Shown here: positions 1-10,775 of the stretch, in pieces
How the letters are laid out: every line of letters begins with the position of its first letter
Numbering within the stretch: position 1 is the first letter of the stretch
Source of the DNA: Chara braunii
Taxonomy: Eukaryota; Streptophyta; Charophyceae; Charales; Characeae
Direction: 5' to 3'
Assembly: GCA_003427395.1 (NCBI GenBank)
Contig: BFEA01000301.1
Coordinates: 764,498 to 821,057 of the forward strand
Length of the DNA: 56,560 nt
Made by a program: the position numbers and the translations under genes
The notes under the pieces: generated by a model
Seen by the model: the letters and a program-made list of their open reading frames with translations, nothing else
Databases searched by the model: none
What the model was told of the DNA's origin: nothing

Positions 1-681
1 CCCCCCTTCTAGCACGCGCGCTCTCTCGCTCGCTCGCTTCGCCTCCCACTGTTGTCGCAGATCCATTTGCTGTCACGACCCTCTCTCTGTCTCTTTCTCT
101 CTCTCGGGGCAATACTTCCCTTTTCCCAATCCCGTCGCTGGTATTTTCCCCTTTCTCCACCTTGTATTAAGAGACTTCGCAAGTGGTTCCTCGCTCCCCT
201 AACCCCCACCTATCCGAACTGACTCACCCCCCCCCCCGCTTCCCTCCAACTGCCCTCTCCAGCCTCAGGTCCTTGCCCTCTTAACGAATTCTTCACCCCT
301 CCTCTTGCTGGTCTTTTCCGGCCATAGCCCTTCACCTTGCTTCTCCCCTACTATTACCCATGTTTCGTATTTTACCACCTCGCCCTCAGCCTCCAAACAT
401 TTCATAGATCGGGCGTTCGAGAAGCTAGAAGGGAGGAGGTTCGAAAGAGAAAGGAGGGACGAAGTAGGGAGGAGGGATGGAGAAGGGAAAAACAAAACGA
501 AACGCATTTCGTGCAGGGAAGGGATGGAGGGAGAACGGATGAAGGAGGTCAGTCGAGCCAAGGAGGGTTCGACAGACAAAGGAGGGGTGCTGAGGAGGAG
601 CGGAGGGGAATGGAGGCGGTGGAATCGGGTTCGCGGAGCAGCCGGAGGGGAGGGGGGGGGCTGAATGGCGTCTAGAATCTT

Positions 682-719
<38 letters not shown>

Positions 720-759
720 GAGAGAAGGTTAACAAATGTCTCTATTTTCATGTTATTTT
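1..759. other. Low-complexity pyrimidine/purine-rich DNA, no gene
   Basis: The stretch is C/T-rich on the + strand up to about 400, then G/A-rich, with a run of Cs near 229-238 and a (CT)n-(CA)n microsatellite at about 682-719. Open frames here are low-complexity Arg/Ser/Pro-rich translations of the biased sequence and show no domain. Confidence 0.7.
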
Positions 760-779
760 CAGTTGCTTCAGACGGCTGT

Positions 780-1645
780 GAGGTACTTGGATGGGAAAAC
801 CTGAAAATTGCTTTTAAAAGCTTCAGCCACTTCAAGTCATTTCAGAGGTTTCAAATTCTCACCTGAAACTCCTGTAATGATTTGTAGTGGCTGAAGCTTT
901 TGAAAGCGGTTTCAGGTTCCGCCATCCAAGCATTTGGATGGGGGACCTGAAATCGCTTTTAAAAGTTTCAGCCACTTCATATCATTTCACAGGTTTCAGA
1001 TCTCCCCACCTGAAGTCCTGAAATGATCTGAAGTGGCTGAAAATCTGAATCCGGTTTCAGATGTCCCCATCCAACCATTTGGATGGGGGGACCTGAAACA
1101 TCTTTCAGAAGCTTCAAAGGTTTCATGTCTCTCCATCTGAAACTCCTGAAATAATATGAAGTGGCCGAAAATCTGAAAGCGGATTCAGATACCCCAGTCC
1201 AACCATTTGGATTGGGGGACTTGAAACCACTTTCAGAAGCTTCAACCACTTCGGATCATGTCAGAGTTTTCGGGTCTCCTCATCTGAAACTTTTGAAAAA
1301 ATATGAAGTTGCTGAAAATCTGAAAGCGGTTTGAGATGCATCAATCCAGCCATTTAGATGGGGGGACCTGAAACCGCTTTCAGAAGCTTCGGCCACTTCT
1401 GGTCTTTTCGGAGGTTTCAGGCCTCCCCACCTGAAACTCCTGAAATGACTTGAAGTGGCCCACAGCAACGTTGAATCAAAAAAAAAAACAGGCAAAAAAA
1501 ATAAAGGAAAAAAAGTTTGAAAAACATAAAACTTGATCCCCAAACCACCTGTTACTCCTGAAATGGCATAAAATGTCTTCATGTCGTTCTAGTGATTTCA
1601 GACCTCTCCTAACAGACTTCAGGATCTTTCATTCTGAAATTTCAG
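780..1645. repeat. Tandem array of alternating-orientation (palindromic) monomers
   Basis: A word like TTTGGATGGGGGACCTGAAA recurs at about 785, 931, 1076, 1204 and 1351, giving a unit of roughly 128-147 bp. Each unit is itself an imperfect palindrome: the first half, reading GGATGGGG, CTGAAACCGCTTTCAG, CTTCAGCCACTTCA and CATTTCAG, is answered by the reverse complement in the second half (TGAAATGA, TGAAGTGGCTGAA, CTGAAAGCGGTTTCAG, CCCCATCC). The array is therefore about ten or more monomers of about 72 nt in alternating orientation, with diverged remnants to about 1645. No open frame or terminal feature of a known transposon is seen. Confidence 0.85.
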
Positions 1646-1665
1646 AAGGTCGTTAACCACTTGTG

Positions 1666-1694
1666 ACACACACACACACACACACACACACACA
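1666..1694. repeat. (CA)n microsatellite
   Basis: About 14 uninterrupted CA dinucleotides immediately right of the palindromic array. Confidence 0.95.
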
Positions 1695-2394
1695 TCCTAA
1701 AACAAGACGAAGGCTACATGGGCGGAGAAGAGAGTCGATGTGGCAGCTGGTCAGGGCGGCCGAGGAAGAGCGGAGGGGAGAAGGGGAGACACTGTAATGG
1801 AATAGGGTTGCGGAGGAGTGGAAGGGGAACGGTTTTTTTTTGGGGGGGGGGAGGAGGGTGGTTGGAGGAGTCGGGGGGCGTAGAAGCAACGAAGGGCGAA
1901 CGAAGACAGGGGAGGAGGGGGGAAGTGGTTTGGGGAGGGAGCCATGCCATTGACCTGAGGGTTCCATCTTGCAGCAGCATTCAGTCGATGACGACTCCTC
2001 CACCGCACACCACAGCCCAGGGCACAACACAGCAACTGGCCAATGCTAGGTGAGAGGGAGACAGGGATAGTGTGTGTGGAGGTTTCATAAGGCGTCACCA
2101 CGCCACCGAGCTATACACTCAAAAAATAGCATGATTGTGCCAGACTGTTTCGTCAAACTTTCATCAACTCATCAGGAGGTTGAACCCCGACAGTCTGCCG
2201 AGAAAGAGAGAAGCAAAGAGTGAGAGAGAGAGTTGGGTGCCGCGCAGCAAGGTCGACAACAACAAGCAAGGCATACACAACACGGCCCGAGGCAATACCC
2301 AGGACACACTATGGCAAACAACATGGACGCGTAGGCGCAAAGCTCAACAAAAATATGGTGCGATGCGGTTGCAAGTACCCCCGACCCTCCGCGA
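1695..2394. other. Intergenic, G-rich then mixed, nothing recognised
   Basis: G-rich + strand sequence to about 1950 with homopolymer T and G runs near 1833-1850, then mixed composition. Open frames up to about 125 codons occur on both strands but are driven by the base bias; no domain, RNA or transposon end was recognised. Confidence 0.6.
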
Positions 2395-2580
2395 CGCATC
2401 TATCTGAGCCCACGACACTTGACTCCAGTGGTACCCCACAACACTCCGCGGCGCATCTATCCGAGCCCATGACACTCGAGTCCGGTAGTACCCCACGACA
2501 CTTCGCAGCGCGTCTATCTGAGTCGTCGGTCTGGACCGACGGCCTAGATCTCGGTGCGGTCCTAAGATCTTAAGACTGCA
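2395..2580. repeat. Tandem repeat, period about 57-59 bp
   Basis: The word CGCATCTATCTGAGCCCACGA recurs in diverged form at 2395, 2452 and about 2510, each followed by a GTACCCCACAACACT-like segment. About 2.5 units are present, with a partial echo near 2580. Confidence 0.8.
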
Positions 2581-2612
2581 TCTATCCAAGTCGTCGGTCT
2601 GGTAGGACCCGA

Positions 2613-2657
2613 TGGCCCAGATGGCAGATTTGTTACATGGTTGGGTCAATCTGGGCC
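2613..2657. repeat. Hairpin with GGCCCAGAT arms
   Basis: The arm TGGCCCAGAT at 2613-2622 is matched by ATCTGGGCC at 2649-2657. A second perfect short palindrome, GTCGGTC-TG-GACCGAC, lies at 2525-2540. The arm words resemble those of the longer hairpin at 43271-43318. Confidence 0.6.
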
Positions 2658-3035
2658 GTGGGTCGGTAGGACCTACGACGGCCCCGATTTAAGATTTGTC
2701 ATGTTAGTGATTTTAATAGTGTAGGGACATTTACGGCTTCGGGTACTTCTTTGTTGTCGTCTCATTTTATTTCTTTTTTTTATGCGCGTGTGCAGCTGGC
2801 AGTTCAAATTTTGCATTTCACTCAAGACAGCTTCCCGCTCACGCACGAGCACCAACTTTTCTTGCTCATGACATTTGTCCTCGCGCACCTCTTTCTCTTC
2901 CTCCTCCTCTCTCGAGGTCGCGGTTCGAGTTGGTCCGATCAGGCCACAAGAGCAGAGTTTCGTGCGCGGCTTAAATCGACCCAAATCCTGCAAAAATTGC
3001 AAATCATCCTGCCTTCGTCGCTTTTGCGATCCGTC

Positions 3036-3040
<5 letters not shown>

Positions 3041-3114
<74 letters not shown>

Positions 3115-3115
3115 N

Positions 3116-3170
<55 letters not shown>

Positions 3171-3171
3171 A

Positions 3172-3224
<53 letters not shown>
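3041..3224. repeat. (CT)n microsatellite, about 184 bp
   Basis: Nearly pure CT repeats with one ambiguous base at 3115 and a small interruption around 3166-3176. The N suggests that the true length is uncertain in the assembly. Confidence 0.97.
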
Positions 3225-3226
<2 letters not shown>

Positions 3227-4321
3227 GTGCGCATGCGTCTTTCAAGTCGACGCCCGCTGCCTTCTCAACTATAAATTTGTCCGGCTCCTTCCTCTTATGC
3301 ACTTTGATCTCAGCTGCAATCCTGTGTGGACTATACGCTAAGGCTGCGGCACCGAATAGGCTTGCATGCCCGCGGACAGGCCGAGTGAAGATGTGGGGCA
3401 AGTCTAGCAGTAGTACCAATAGATTGTAGCTGGAGGGACTGAGCATTGGTGGAGATGTGGGTGCGGCAAGGTGCAGGGCCTTGTGGCTAAGCTGGCACAT
3501 GCCTCGTGTTCGGGTAACGTGAGCCACGCATGTGCGGTGGTGGCTCCATTACTGCTTGTCCGAGTGTGCGTACATACTGAAGACTCATGTGCATGGCCTT
3601 GGTTGCACGTGTTGGACGAACGGTGTGATTGCTTCATCGTGCAGAAGTCAATCGAAGTCCACGGATGTTGCAACTTGGGTATGTGTGCTCATACCCCTCC
3701 CGTTACATTCATTCGCTTGCATGAGTCAATGGTGACGAGTATCGAGAGTGTCGATCTCCTTGATGTATGCATGCATAAACTGGAAAATTTCTTCATCTTG
3801 CTATTATGCTATAATTATACTTTCGGCACCACTCTCCGCAGTTGTCTTTTCGCAACTTTGGTTTGCGCTGGTGAAGAGTGAGCCCGCCTTAGTTTCAGAT
3901 TGTATGGAGCCAATGTCTACAAACCTGAGTCTCAATTTTGCACTAGAGAAGAGTGCGCCGGCCTTAGTTTGGGATTGTATGGAGTCGATGTCTACAAACC
4001 TGAGTCTCAATCCAGCCAGCTGTTCATGTCCGGCCTTAACTGCAATTCGCCATAGCAGTCTCCCTGTGTTCCCCATTGCAGACGAAAACGGTGTCTACTG
4101 CGACACGGACGTTCCACGATCGCTATTGTGGACTGGCCTGGTTCATTTTTAGAATCCTTCGAAAGTGTGTCATTTCAGAGGGAAAGGTTTTGTCTTGGTG
4201 GAGTGTTTTGATTCCCCTCAGCTGATTGCAACGAATTTGCAGTATTTCAGCGGGCTGTACAATAGGTAGGGTTAGTTCTGCTATTTTTGTGATATCCAGG
4301 CCCTTTCCTGTGCCCGTTTTG
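3225..4321. other. Intergenic; contains a 75-bp tandem duplication
   Basis: No gene recognised. Within it, about 3874-4023 is a direct duplication with 75-bp spacing: both copies carry GCCTTAGTTT, GATTGTATGGAG and the identical stretch GTCTACAAACCTGAGTCTCA. Frames are open through both copies but give no known protein family. Confidence 0.6.
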
Positions 4322-4940
4322 AGCTTGGTCCCGAGAGGGACACTTCTGCAACTTTTGAATCTTTCGTATCCATTGTTTTGGGTCCGACTGCCTGGATGTC
4401 GTTTCGGGTTGGTCGAGGTCCTTTCTGGTAGTGGTCAGTAGGGAAGGGACGATTTGTGTCGGGTTCTTTTCAGGCTGCTTAGTTTTTGGAGTGAGGGAAG
4501 TTGCATGTTTGGCTGCATCGCAGTTCTGCAATCGGGCACACAGCCTCCTGTTCAGTGGAGCAGGAATCACCGATAGCTGGGGCCGCATCTACTTGCAAGA
4601 GTCACAAAGCTGAGGCCTAGTCCCAAGGGGAACATTCCTGCAATTTTTGAAATTTTAGTATCTGTTGTTTTGGGTCTGACTGCCTGGATGTCGTTTCAGG
4701 TAGGTCTAGGTTCCTTTCGGTCGGTCTTAGGGCTAAATACAGAGATAGGCTGCAGAGGTAAGTAGGGAAGGGACGATTTGTGTCGGGCTCTTTTCAGGCT
4801 GCTTAATTTTTGGAGTGAGGGAAATCGCACGTCTGGCTGCTGTGCGGTCTGCAATCGGGCTCACAGCCTCATGCTCAGTGGAGGAGACAACGCCCATAGC
4901 TGGGGCCGCATCTACTTGCCAGAGTCACAATGCTGAGGCC
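4322..4940. repeat. Direct duplication of an approx. 300-320 bp unit
   Basis: Two tandem copies (about 4322-4615 and 4616-4940) share, in order, a CTGCAACTTTTGAA-like word, TTTGGGTCYGACTGCCTGGA, GGGAAGGGACGATTTGTGTC (4441 and 4765, spacing 324) and GCTGGGGCCGCATCTACTTG. A further diverged relative of the left part lies near 16180-16330. Protein-coding potential was not recognised. Confidence 0.8.
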
Positions 4941-5333
4941 GGGCCTAGGGCGCTGGATGTGACTTATCTGTTGGTGCTCTTTGGGGGTCAAGGGCGCTGC
5001 CATCTTCATTCGTGAGGCACCTTATAGCTCTTCTTTCGAAGGATGCTGTTCGCCTTCCACATCGAGGCCATTGCTGGTGCTCTGCTCAACGTCTGGTTAG
5101 GGGTCTTCGCGAGAAGCCGCCCTGGCTTGTGGCTCCTTCAGGGGATCATCAGTGCAGGGTCTGCCTGCAATCTGACACCGTGCATGGGTGATTCAGTGGG
5201 TGCTGTAGAAGGGCACAGGGTGGACATGGGAAGACGAAGTTTTATTGCTACTTCGATGAACATTTGGATTGGGGGTTGCACAGGGGTGTTGTAGTTGAAT
5301 CGTGGTAGAGTCTCTTTAGGTCAGGAGCTTGAT
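4941..5333. other. Left flank of TE-1, no gene seen
   Basis: Unique-looking sequence between the duplication and the first base of TE-1. An 83-codon frame at 5043-5294 has no recognisable domain. Confidence 0.5.
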
Positions 5334-6521
5334 TGTGGCATACTGTGTAGCCACACGGGCCTGCAGGGCCTGTCCCGCAGTCTCAGCCTAAAAGCCTAGG
5401 AACAAGGGCTTACAGGCCCCGTGTCCATGTCAGCCTGACAGCCCGAAAACCAGGGCCTACAGGCCCCGTGGCTGTTTCAGCCTGACAGCCTGAAAACCAG
5501 GGCCTACAGGCCCTGTGTCTGTTTCAGCCTGACAGCCTGAAAACCAGGGCCTACAGGCCCCGTGTCATTTCAGCCTGACAGACTGAAAACAAGGGCATAT
5601 AACCCCTCAGGCTTTAGCCAGAAGCTACCTGGAAACTTCCGGAAGCTTCCTCAGGCTTTAGCCAGAAGCTACCTGGAAACTTCCCGGAAGCTTCCTGAGG
5701 GGATAGCACGTTTGGGCATTGGCAAGAGCAGCCTCCTGGACGGGCCAGCACTATATAAGACTGGCCCGCCCTACTGGCAAGGGCAGTTGGACAGAAGGCA
5801 GGAGTAGTCTTCAGGATTCGGCCCTAGCACTCAGGAGGTGCGCTGCAGGGTAGCTTAGCGCTAGCAGTAGTCTTCAGCGCTGGGCGCTAGTAGCCATAGC
5901 AGTAGTCTTCAGCGCTGGGCGCTAGTAGGTGGTAGTAGTAGTAGAGTTGGGAGAGATGGCTGGCGGAGGCCAGTGAGACTTACCTGTGGCGCCATAGCTC
6001 CAGCTCCATCTTCGACGTACCTGCATCAAGGAGCCAACTTCACAGGTTAGTACCGGACTCTGAGAGAGAGAGTTCTTCTTCTTCCTCTTCTAAGTCCACC
6101 ATCTCTTCTTCCCCTCTCACCACCTGACTTCTCAGTATCAGCGGACTACTACAGAGAGAGAGAGTTGCGACTTGAGACTTGACGACATTGGATCCAGACT
6201 CGACATTGGGATTCAGACATTTTGACGAGGGACTATTTGGGCCTGTGCCGAAGACTCGGTGTTGACGACATTCCCATCTTCCCCTCTTCTTCTTCTAACC
6301 CCCCTCTTCTTCGTCTGCGTATGATTGGGGCTGGCGCATTCTTCCTGTGTGAGCGCCAGACCCCCTTCGCACCATGGAATGATGATGATGATGGATGTTC
6401 TGGGCTGCATTGCAATATTGATTGTTCGGATCACTGGTATCTAAGTTTTCCGCTGCGCTATCTTGTATTTTGTATTGAGAGGTCGGTTCTTGTTCTGGTC
6501 TGCACGTTACAGTATGCAACA
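5334..6521 (+). repeat. TE-1 5' LTR
   Basis: This 1188-bp LTR matches 14396-15550 along its length. It contains four copies of a 46-47 bp unit (CAGCCTGACA at 5431, 5478, 5525 and 5571), each carrying the palindrome GGGCCTACAGGCCC or a variant. A 48-bp direct duplication at about 5607-5700 (CAGGCTTTAGCCAGAAGCTA twice) is contracted in the 3' LTR and explains most of the length difference. A TATA motif lies at 5752. A repeated AGTAGTCTTCAGCGCTGGGC block sits near 5870-5930. The primer site starts 3 bp after its end. Confidence 0.93.
5752..5759 (+). promoter_or_regulatory. TATA box of TE-1 5' LTR
   Basis: TATATAAG lies in GC-rich surroundings of the LTR and is conserved at the equivalent place in the 3' LTR (14796). 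This is the expected Pol II core promoter of an LTR; the start site is inferred to be about 30 bp downstream. Confidence 0.65.
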
Positions 6522-6524
6522 GTT

Positions 6525-6537
6525 TGGTATTGGAGCG
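6525..6537 (+). other. TE-1 primer binding site (initiator Met tRNA type)
   Basis: TGGTATTGGAGCG lies 3 bp after the LTR end. The plant initiator-Met tRNA primer site is TGGTATCAGAGC, so this copy has two or three substitutions but is clearly the same type as those of TE-2 and TE-3. Confidence 0.8.
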
Positions 6538-6639
6538 GACCTCTCATTCAGAGCACCCGCTCAATCAAGTAGCCAGCTTGCTTGATCTATTGATTACTCA
6601 TTAGTAAATCAAGTAGGACTTCGTCAAATCTCTGAATTT

Positions 6640-7015
6640 TTTTTCTCGCAACAAATGTATGAAACTTCTCATAATCGCATTTCGTTTTACCTGAAAATTT
6701 CTGATATTGGTATTTCGTTTTCACGCAACAAATATCTGAAAATTTCTGATAATCGCAGTTCGTTTTATCTGAAAATTCCAGATAGTAGCATTTCGTTTCT
6801 CTGATATTTCGCATACATAGTCAAAAATTTCTGATGTTAACATTCCGTTTTCTAGGCATATTAGGATAACGAAAGAAGTGGTCATATTCTTGGAAACCGG
6901 ATTTATTCTTTTCTGAAAATCGAATCTCCATTCTATCTCGCAATTTTTTTTTGAAAACAGAAATCTTGCGAAGCCTATCAGCATTTCGTTTAGGCATATT
7001 AGGAGGTTGCCATAT
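6640..7015. repeat. AT-rich short tandem repeat in TE-1 leader
   Basis: CTGAAAATTTCTGATAATCG and CATTTCGTTTT words alternate many times with a period of roughly 30-35 bp, degenerate toward the right. The array is non-coding and lies between the primer site and gag. Confidence 0.7.
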
Positions 7016-7039
7016 TCTCAGAAACTGGATTTAGTTCTT

Positions 7040-7974
7040 TTCAGGGCCAGCAAATCGACAAGAGCCCTCTGTGCAACATTTCAAGAAGTGGGGTTCATAC
7101 AGTTGCAGCACGCCAGTTGGTTGGAGTGCACCGAGTCTCGGATTTCAGCAAATGCTGAAAGCCCAGGGCCTCTGAGTTGGTTAGGCCCTGGGCATCTGAA
7201 CGTGAGGCTGAAAATGCCAAAGGGAAATCGGCCCACTGTCTGAATCTGGCCGCAGGCCTTGATGAAGGAGGCGCAACTGCCTTACCCCGGGGCCCAACTG
7301 TATCGAGTTGGCTTCAGCCTCTGTGCCCCGGTCACAGGCTGAAGGAAGGCCGCCCACACACTGCACTGGCATATAGGCAAGCAGGGCGAGGCAGCGGGGA
7401 GCTTGGCCAATGCTGGCATATGCGGGCACGCTGCGCAGATGCAAGTGTGCTGCGCTAATGCAGAGCAGCGCTGCGCTAAGAAGAAGCAGGGCAGCGCTAG
7501 GCGGTAGGGCGCTGCCTGCTTGCAGAGCACTGGCGGCCATAGCCGGGCCGCAAGAGGGTGCAGGGGAGGTGAGGGCGAAGGTGGTACTTCCGAGGTGAAG
7601 GGCGCTGTGTGGGTAACAAGGGAGAGTGTGGGGAAGATGACACGTACCTGGTGATGGTGGAGGTCTGCATTGGTGTTGACATCATCACTCGCTGGTAGTC
7701 AAATTGTCTGGTTGCTGTTCACTGCTGTAGTTGTAGGATAGGCTGTAGAGTAGATAGGGTGCCTGGCGTCATTCACAAGAGAGAGCTACATTTGGGTTAT
7801 GCTGTTGGTGTTGCCCTGGTGGGCATGGACATTGACTCACGATTCTTCTGTATCATTCTCAATGGGATGGTTACTCGGTTCCATGTGCTATCTGCTTTGG
7901 CTTTGAATACTTGGACTTCAGTGTGATTTTGCATTCTGGATTTCTGTGCTTCGTCCATACTCATGTTCCTTGCA
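7040..7974 (+). mobile_element. LTR-like block related to the TE-3 LTR, inside TE-1 leader
   Basis: The order of diverged words matches the TE-3 LTR: CAGTTGGTTGGAGTG, CCATAGCCGGGCCGC (CCATAGCCGAGCTGC in TE-3), CGTACCTGGTG (CATACCTGGTG) and the end CATGTTCCTTGCA (CATCTTTCTTGCA). The left end of the LTR is not clear, and no internal region or primer site follows, so it may be a diverged solo LTR or an ancestral part of a composite leader. No target duplication was found. Confidence 0.45.
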
Positions 7975-8255
7975 TATTTCACAAAAAAAAAAAAAAAAAT
8001 TCAAGATCGCAAGTTTGTGAAGGCCGAAACTTTGCAGAACCTAGCCTAAATCTCGCTCATAGTACTCTTCTGACATGTCTCACTCATAGCAGATCGACAG
8101 ATATACAAAAAAAAAAAAAAAAGGACGTAGTTCTCTTTTTATTTTTTATTTTTACTTATCTGTTGATTAGGGCCGGGAGGAAAGTATTGTTGGGTTGGTT
8201 CCCTACCTGCGTTTTCCCTCCCACCCACCCCTTTGCATGCATTTCCGGGTTGGTA
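7975..8255. other. TE-1 leader segment with two A-runs
   Basis: Two poly(A) runs (7983-7999 and 8107-8122) bracket about 107 bp. This could be the tail ends of small retroposed sequences. I see no Pol III promoter or flanking duplication that proves it. Confidence 0.5.
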
Positions 8256-8432
8256 CAGTGCCACGTCAGCAGTGCCACGTCAGCAGTGCCACATCANCAG
8301 TGCCACATCAGCAACAGTGCCACGTCAGCAGTGCCACATCAGCAGTGCCATGTCAGCAGTGCCACGTCAGCAGTGCCACATCAGCAACAGTGCCACATCA
8401 GCAACAGTGCCACATCAGCAGTGCCACGTCAG
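8256..8432 (+). repeat. 14-bp minisatellite of ACGT-type sites in TE-1 leader
   Basis: Twelve tandem units of GCCACGTCAGCAGT, some with an extra AAC. Five carry CCACGTCA, six CCACATCA and one CCATGTCA. CCACGTCA/TGACGTGG is the core recognised by plant bZIP factors, so the array may act as a regulatory cluster just upstream of gag. The variants differ only at the CpG, in the manner of methyl-cytosine decay. One ambiguous base lies at 8297. Confidence 0.85.
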
Positions 8433-8478
8433 AACCAGTACAGCGTTTTGAAACTCAGCTCACACTAATCGCGGCTGA

Positions 8479-9864
8479 GAACAGCACCAGCTGGCAGCCA
8501 AGGCTATCCGCCTACAGGCTGAAGCGGCGGCAACAGCTGAGAAGGAGCGGCTTCAGTCCGAAGCAGATGCAGATACCCAGGCACGCCACAAGGAAGCCCA
8601 GGATCTGCTACAGCGGCATGAAGCCACCAGCATCGGAAGGCTCAAGTTTTGCCACTTCGAACCATCCGAGGAGCACGATGACGCGACACCGGAGGAGCAG
8701 CATAAGGAATTCATGGCCAAGCTCATGACCAGGTTGATTTACACTTGTAACCACCTGCAGTCCGAGCTGGCGAATCTCCAGCGGGCCGTGCTGAACCACA
8801 AGGCTCAGCACAAGGATGCAACACGGGCACTTGATTCCCGTGTACAGGACTTCGAGCAAACTGCACCAAGACCGGAGGCTGACGAATCCAGCAGTGCACC
8901 CTCTGACCGCCAACTGGAGGAACGCGTCGATCACGTAGTGGCAATGCTAGGCAGCGACAACAGCCGTCTGACCCCGATCGCAGGACCGGCACGGCGAAGC
9001 ATTACAAGATGCCGACGTTCCGGATCGAGAAGTTTGATGATTACACACATCAAGACCCGATCGTCTGGTGGCAAGGATTCACAACGGAGTTGGGGATTCA
9101 TGAGGTCACCAAACATCTGTTCATCGGCGCGCTGTTCCTTAACGCCAAGGGAGGATGCCAGATCTGGCTCAGCCATATGGCAACCGTCCACGGCGTCCAG
9201 GTCTTCAACCTACACAAGGAGTTCTCCTGGGAGGATCTGACAAAACAATGGAAGAAGCGGTTCACCGTTGACGACGCCCCGACGTTCGCCATCAACGGCA
9301 TCTTCACGATGGCTCAAGGAAACACAGCGACACGTGATTGGCTCACGGATTGGCAGAAGATCGTGGTGACGCCCGATCTGGACTTGCCATTCCGGCATCT
9401 GCGCCGGGAGTTCTACAACCGGTCATGCGTCGCTTTGTACCTCGCACTTGGTGATCGCGAGCAGTACAACACCTTCGCCGAAATCATCAACAAGGCGAGG
9501 GAGATCATCAAGACAAACAGGGCAGCTGCACATGAGAAATCAGCACGGCAGCCAACCTATGTGGAGAAGGTGAGAACTGGTCCGCGACCGCAGCATGTCG
9601 CTGCAGTCCAATCGGACAACATTGTGGAAGACCCGACAGCCACCCAAGCGTCATGTGAGGGAGATCAGGTGGCTGCTGTCCAGTCGCGAAGCAACAACAA
9701 GTCCCGAGGGAACGGGAACGCGAAAACCGCATCGCCGGCCGAAAACGGACAGCCAGCACCATGGGTCAAGTTTCACTTGACCGAGGCGGAATACAAGTGG
9801 CGCGGCCGCTACAGCTGGCTGCTGCTATTGGTGCAACAGCACCAAGCACAAGACCTCCCAATGC
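8479..9864 (+). pseudogene. gag: TE-1 gag (capsid/nucleocapsid), frameshifted
   Basis: Gag forms the virus-like particle and binds element RNA. The open frame starts after a TGA at 8476 with no ATG, so the N-terminus is lost. Residues to about 8975 are Ala/Glu/Gln-rich and heptad-like (probable coiled coil). After a frameshift near 8975 the capsid-type domain follows in another frame (about 9000-9500; motifs PIVWWQGF, LNAKGG, WLTDWQ, FYNRSC typical of plant Ty3 gag). A CCHC zinc knuckle (C-X2-C-X4-H-X4-C) is encoded at 9823-9864, but in the first frame, which shows a second frameshift near 9815. Family assignment is firm; function is lost. Confidence 0.88.
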
Positions 9865-9968
9865 CATGATCAAGGCAAGGAGGATGTTCGGCCTCGTATT
9901 AACTCGGGAAACTGAGTCGCGCAGGAGGTGAAGCGACTCCACCTCTCACTCCGCCAAATTCGGCCGAT

Positions 9969-10775
9969 TTGCTAGCGGCCTCCTACACATCTGGGGAGGA
10001 TGCGCATGTCGCAAGTCCTCAGTACACTTACGAGGACTATGCTGTCAACTTGGTCCCACTGTTGGACCAACCGCTCCACGTGCAACAATCTACCGCATGC
10101 ACGGTTTCATCACCATTGGCAACCGATTCGGCAGCTTCGCCGTCATCTACCGGCGGGGATTCAACGTCATGGTCAAGACTTGAAGAGCTCGACCCGTTGA
10201 CGTTTGCGGATTTCCAATGGATGCCCCTTCCCCGGTCCGGTCGATTGTCGAAACCGCATTGCAACGTGCTCATGGCACAATTGCGGGATTACTTGCACGC
10301 TGCAGTACCAACTCCGTTGATGGACACCAGAGTAGAGGTTGTCGACCTTCACGCCTACATTGCGAAGATCGACCGCGAGTTCAAGACACAATGGTACGAC
10401 AACATTGACGCACATGTGTTATATGTACACATTCAGAACGGAGAGGCGACCTGCAGCGCTTTCATCGATTGCGGAGCATCTCGCAACTATATCAGCCAGG
10501 ACTTTATGGCACGCACCGGCCTTGGCCCACGCGTCCGGAGGAAGTCCCAGCCTACGCAAGTCACGTTGGCAGACAGTCACACGCGCAAGTCAATCGACCG
10601 GCGCATCGATGACGTCCCCATGTACTTTGCCCTGCATGCAAGCGAGGCGGTGTCCTTCGATATTTTGGACACCAAATTCGACATGATCTTGGGCATGTCA
10701 TGGCTGCGAAGCGAGGATCACCTGGTGAACTTCTACCGCCGCACCGTTCACGTTCGTGATCGAATGGAGTACTAG
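9969..10775 (+). pseudogene. TE-1 aspartic protease region
   Basis: A 268-codon frame lies between gag and RT. Its C-terminal half is a retropepsin: the active-site loop reads IDCGAS (D-S/T-G in active enzymes; the middle residue is Cys here), followed by FDMILGMSWL, the typical flap-distal motif of Ty3 proteases. The N-terminal half is a Ser/Thr-rich linker without a known domain. The protease would have cut the Gag-Pol polyprotein. The frame ends at TAG 10773, before the linker to RT, so it is separated from pol by a stop. Confidence 0.85.

Noticed and set aside
8256-8432. CRISPR-like regular repeats
   Set aside because: Units are 14 bp, contiguous and without spacers, in a eukaryotic retrotransposon leader; this is a minisatellite.
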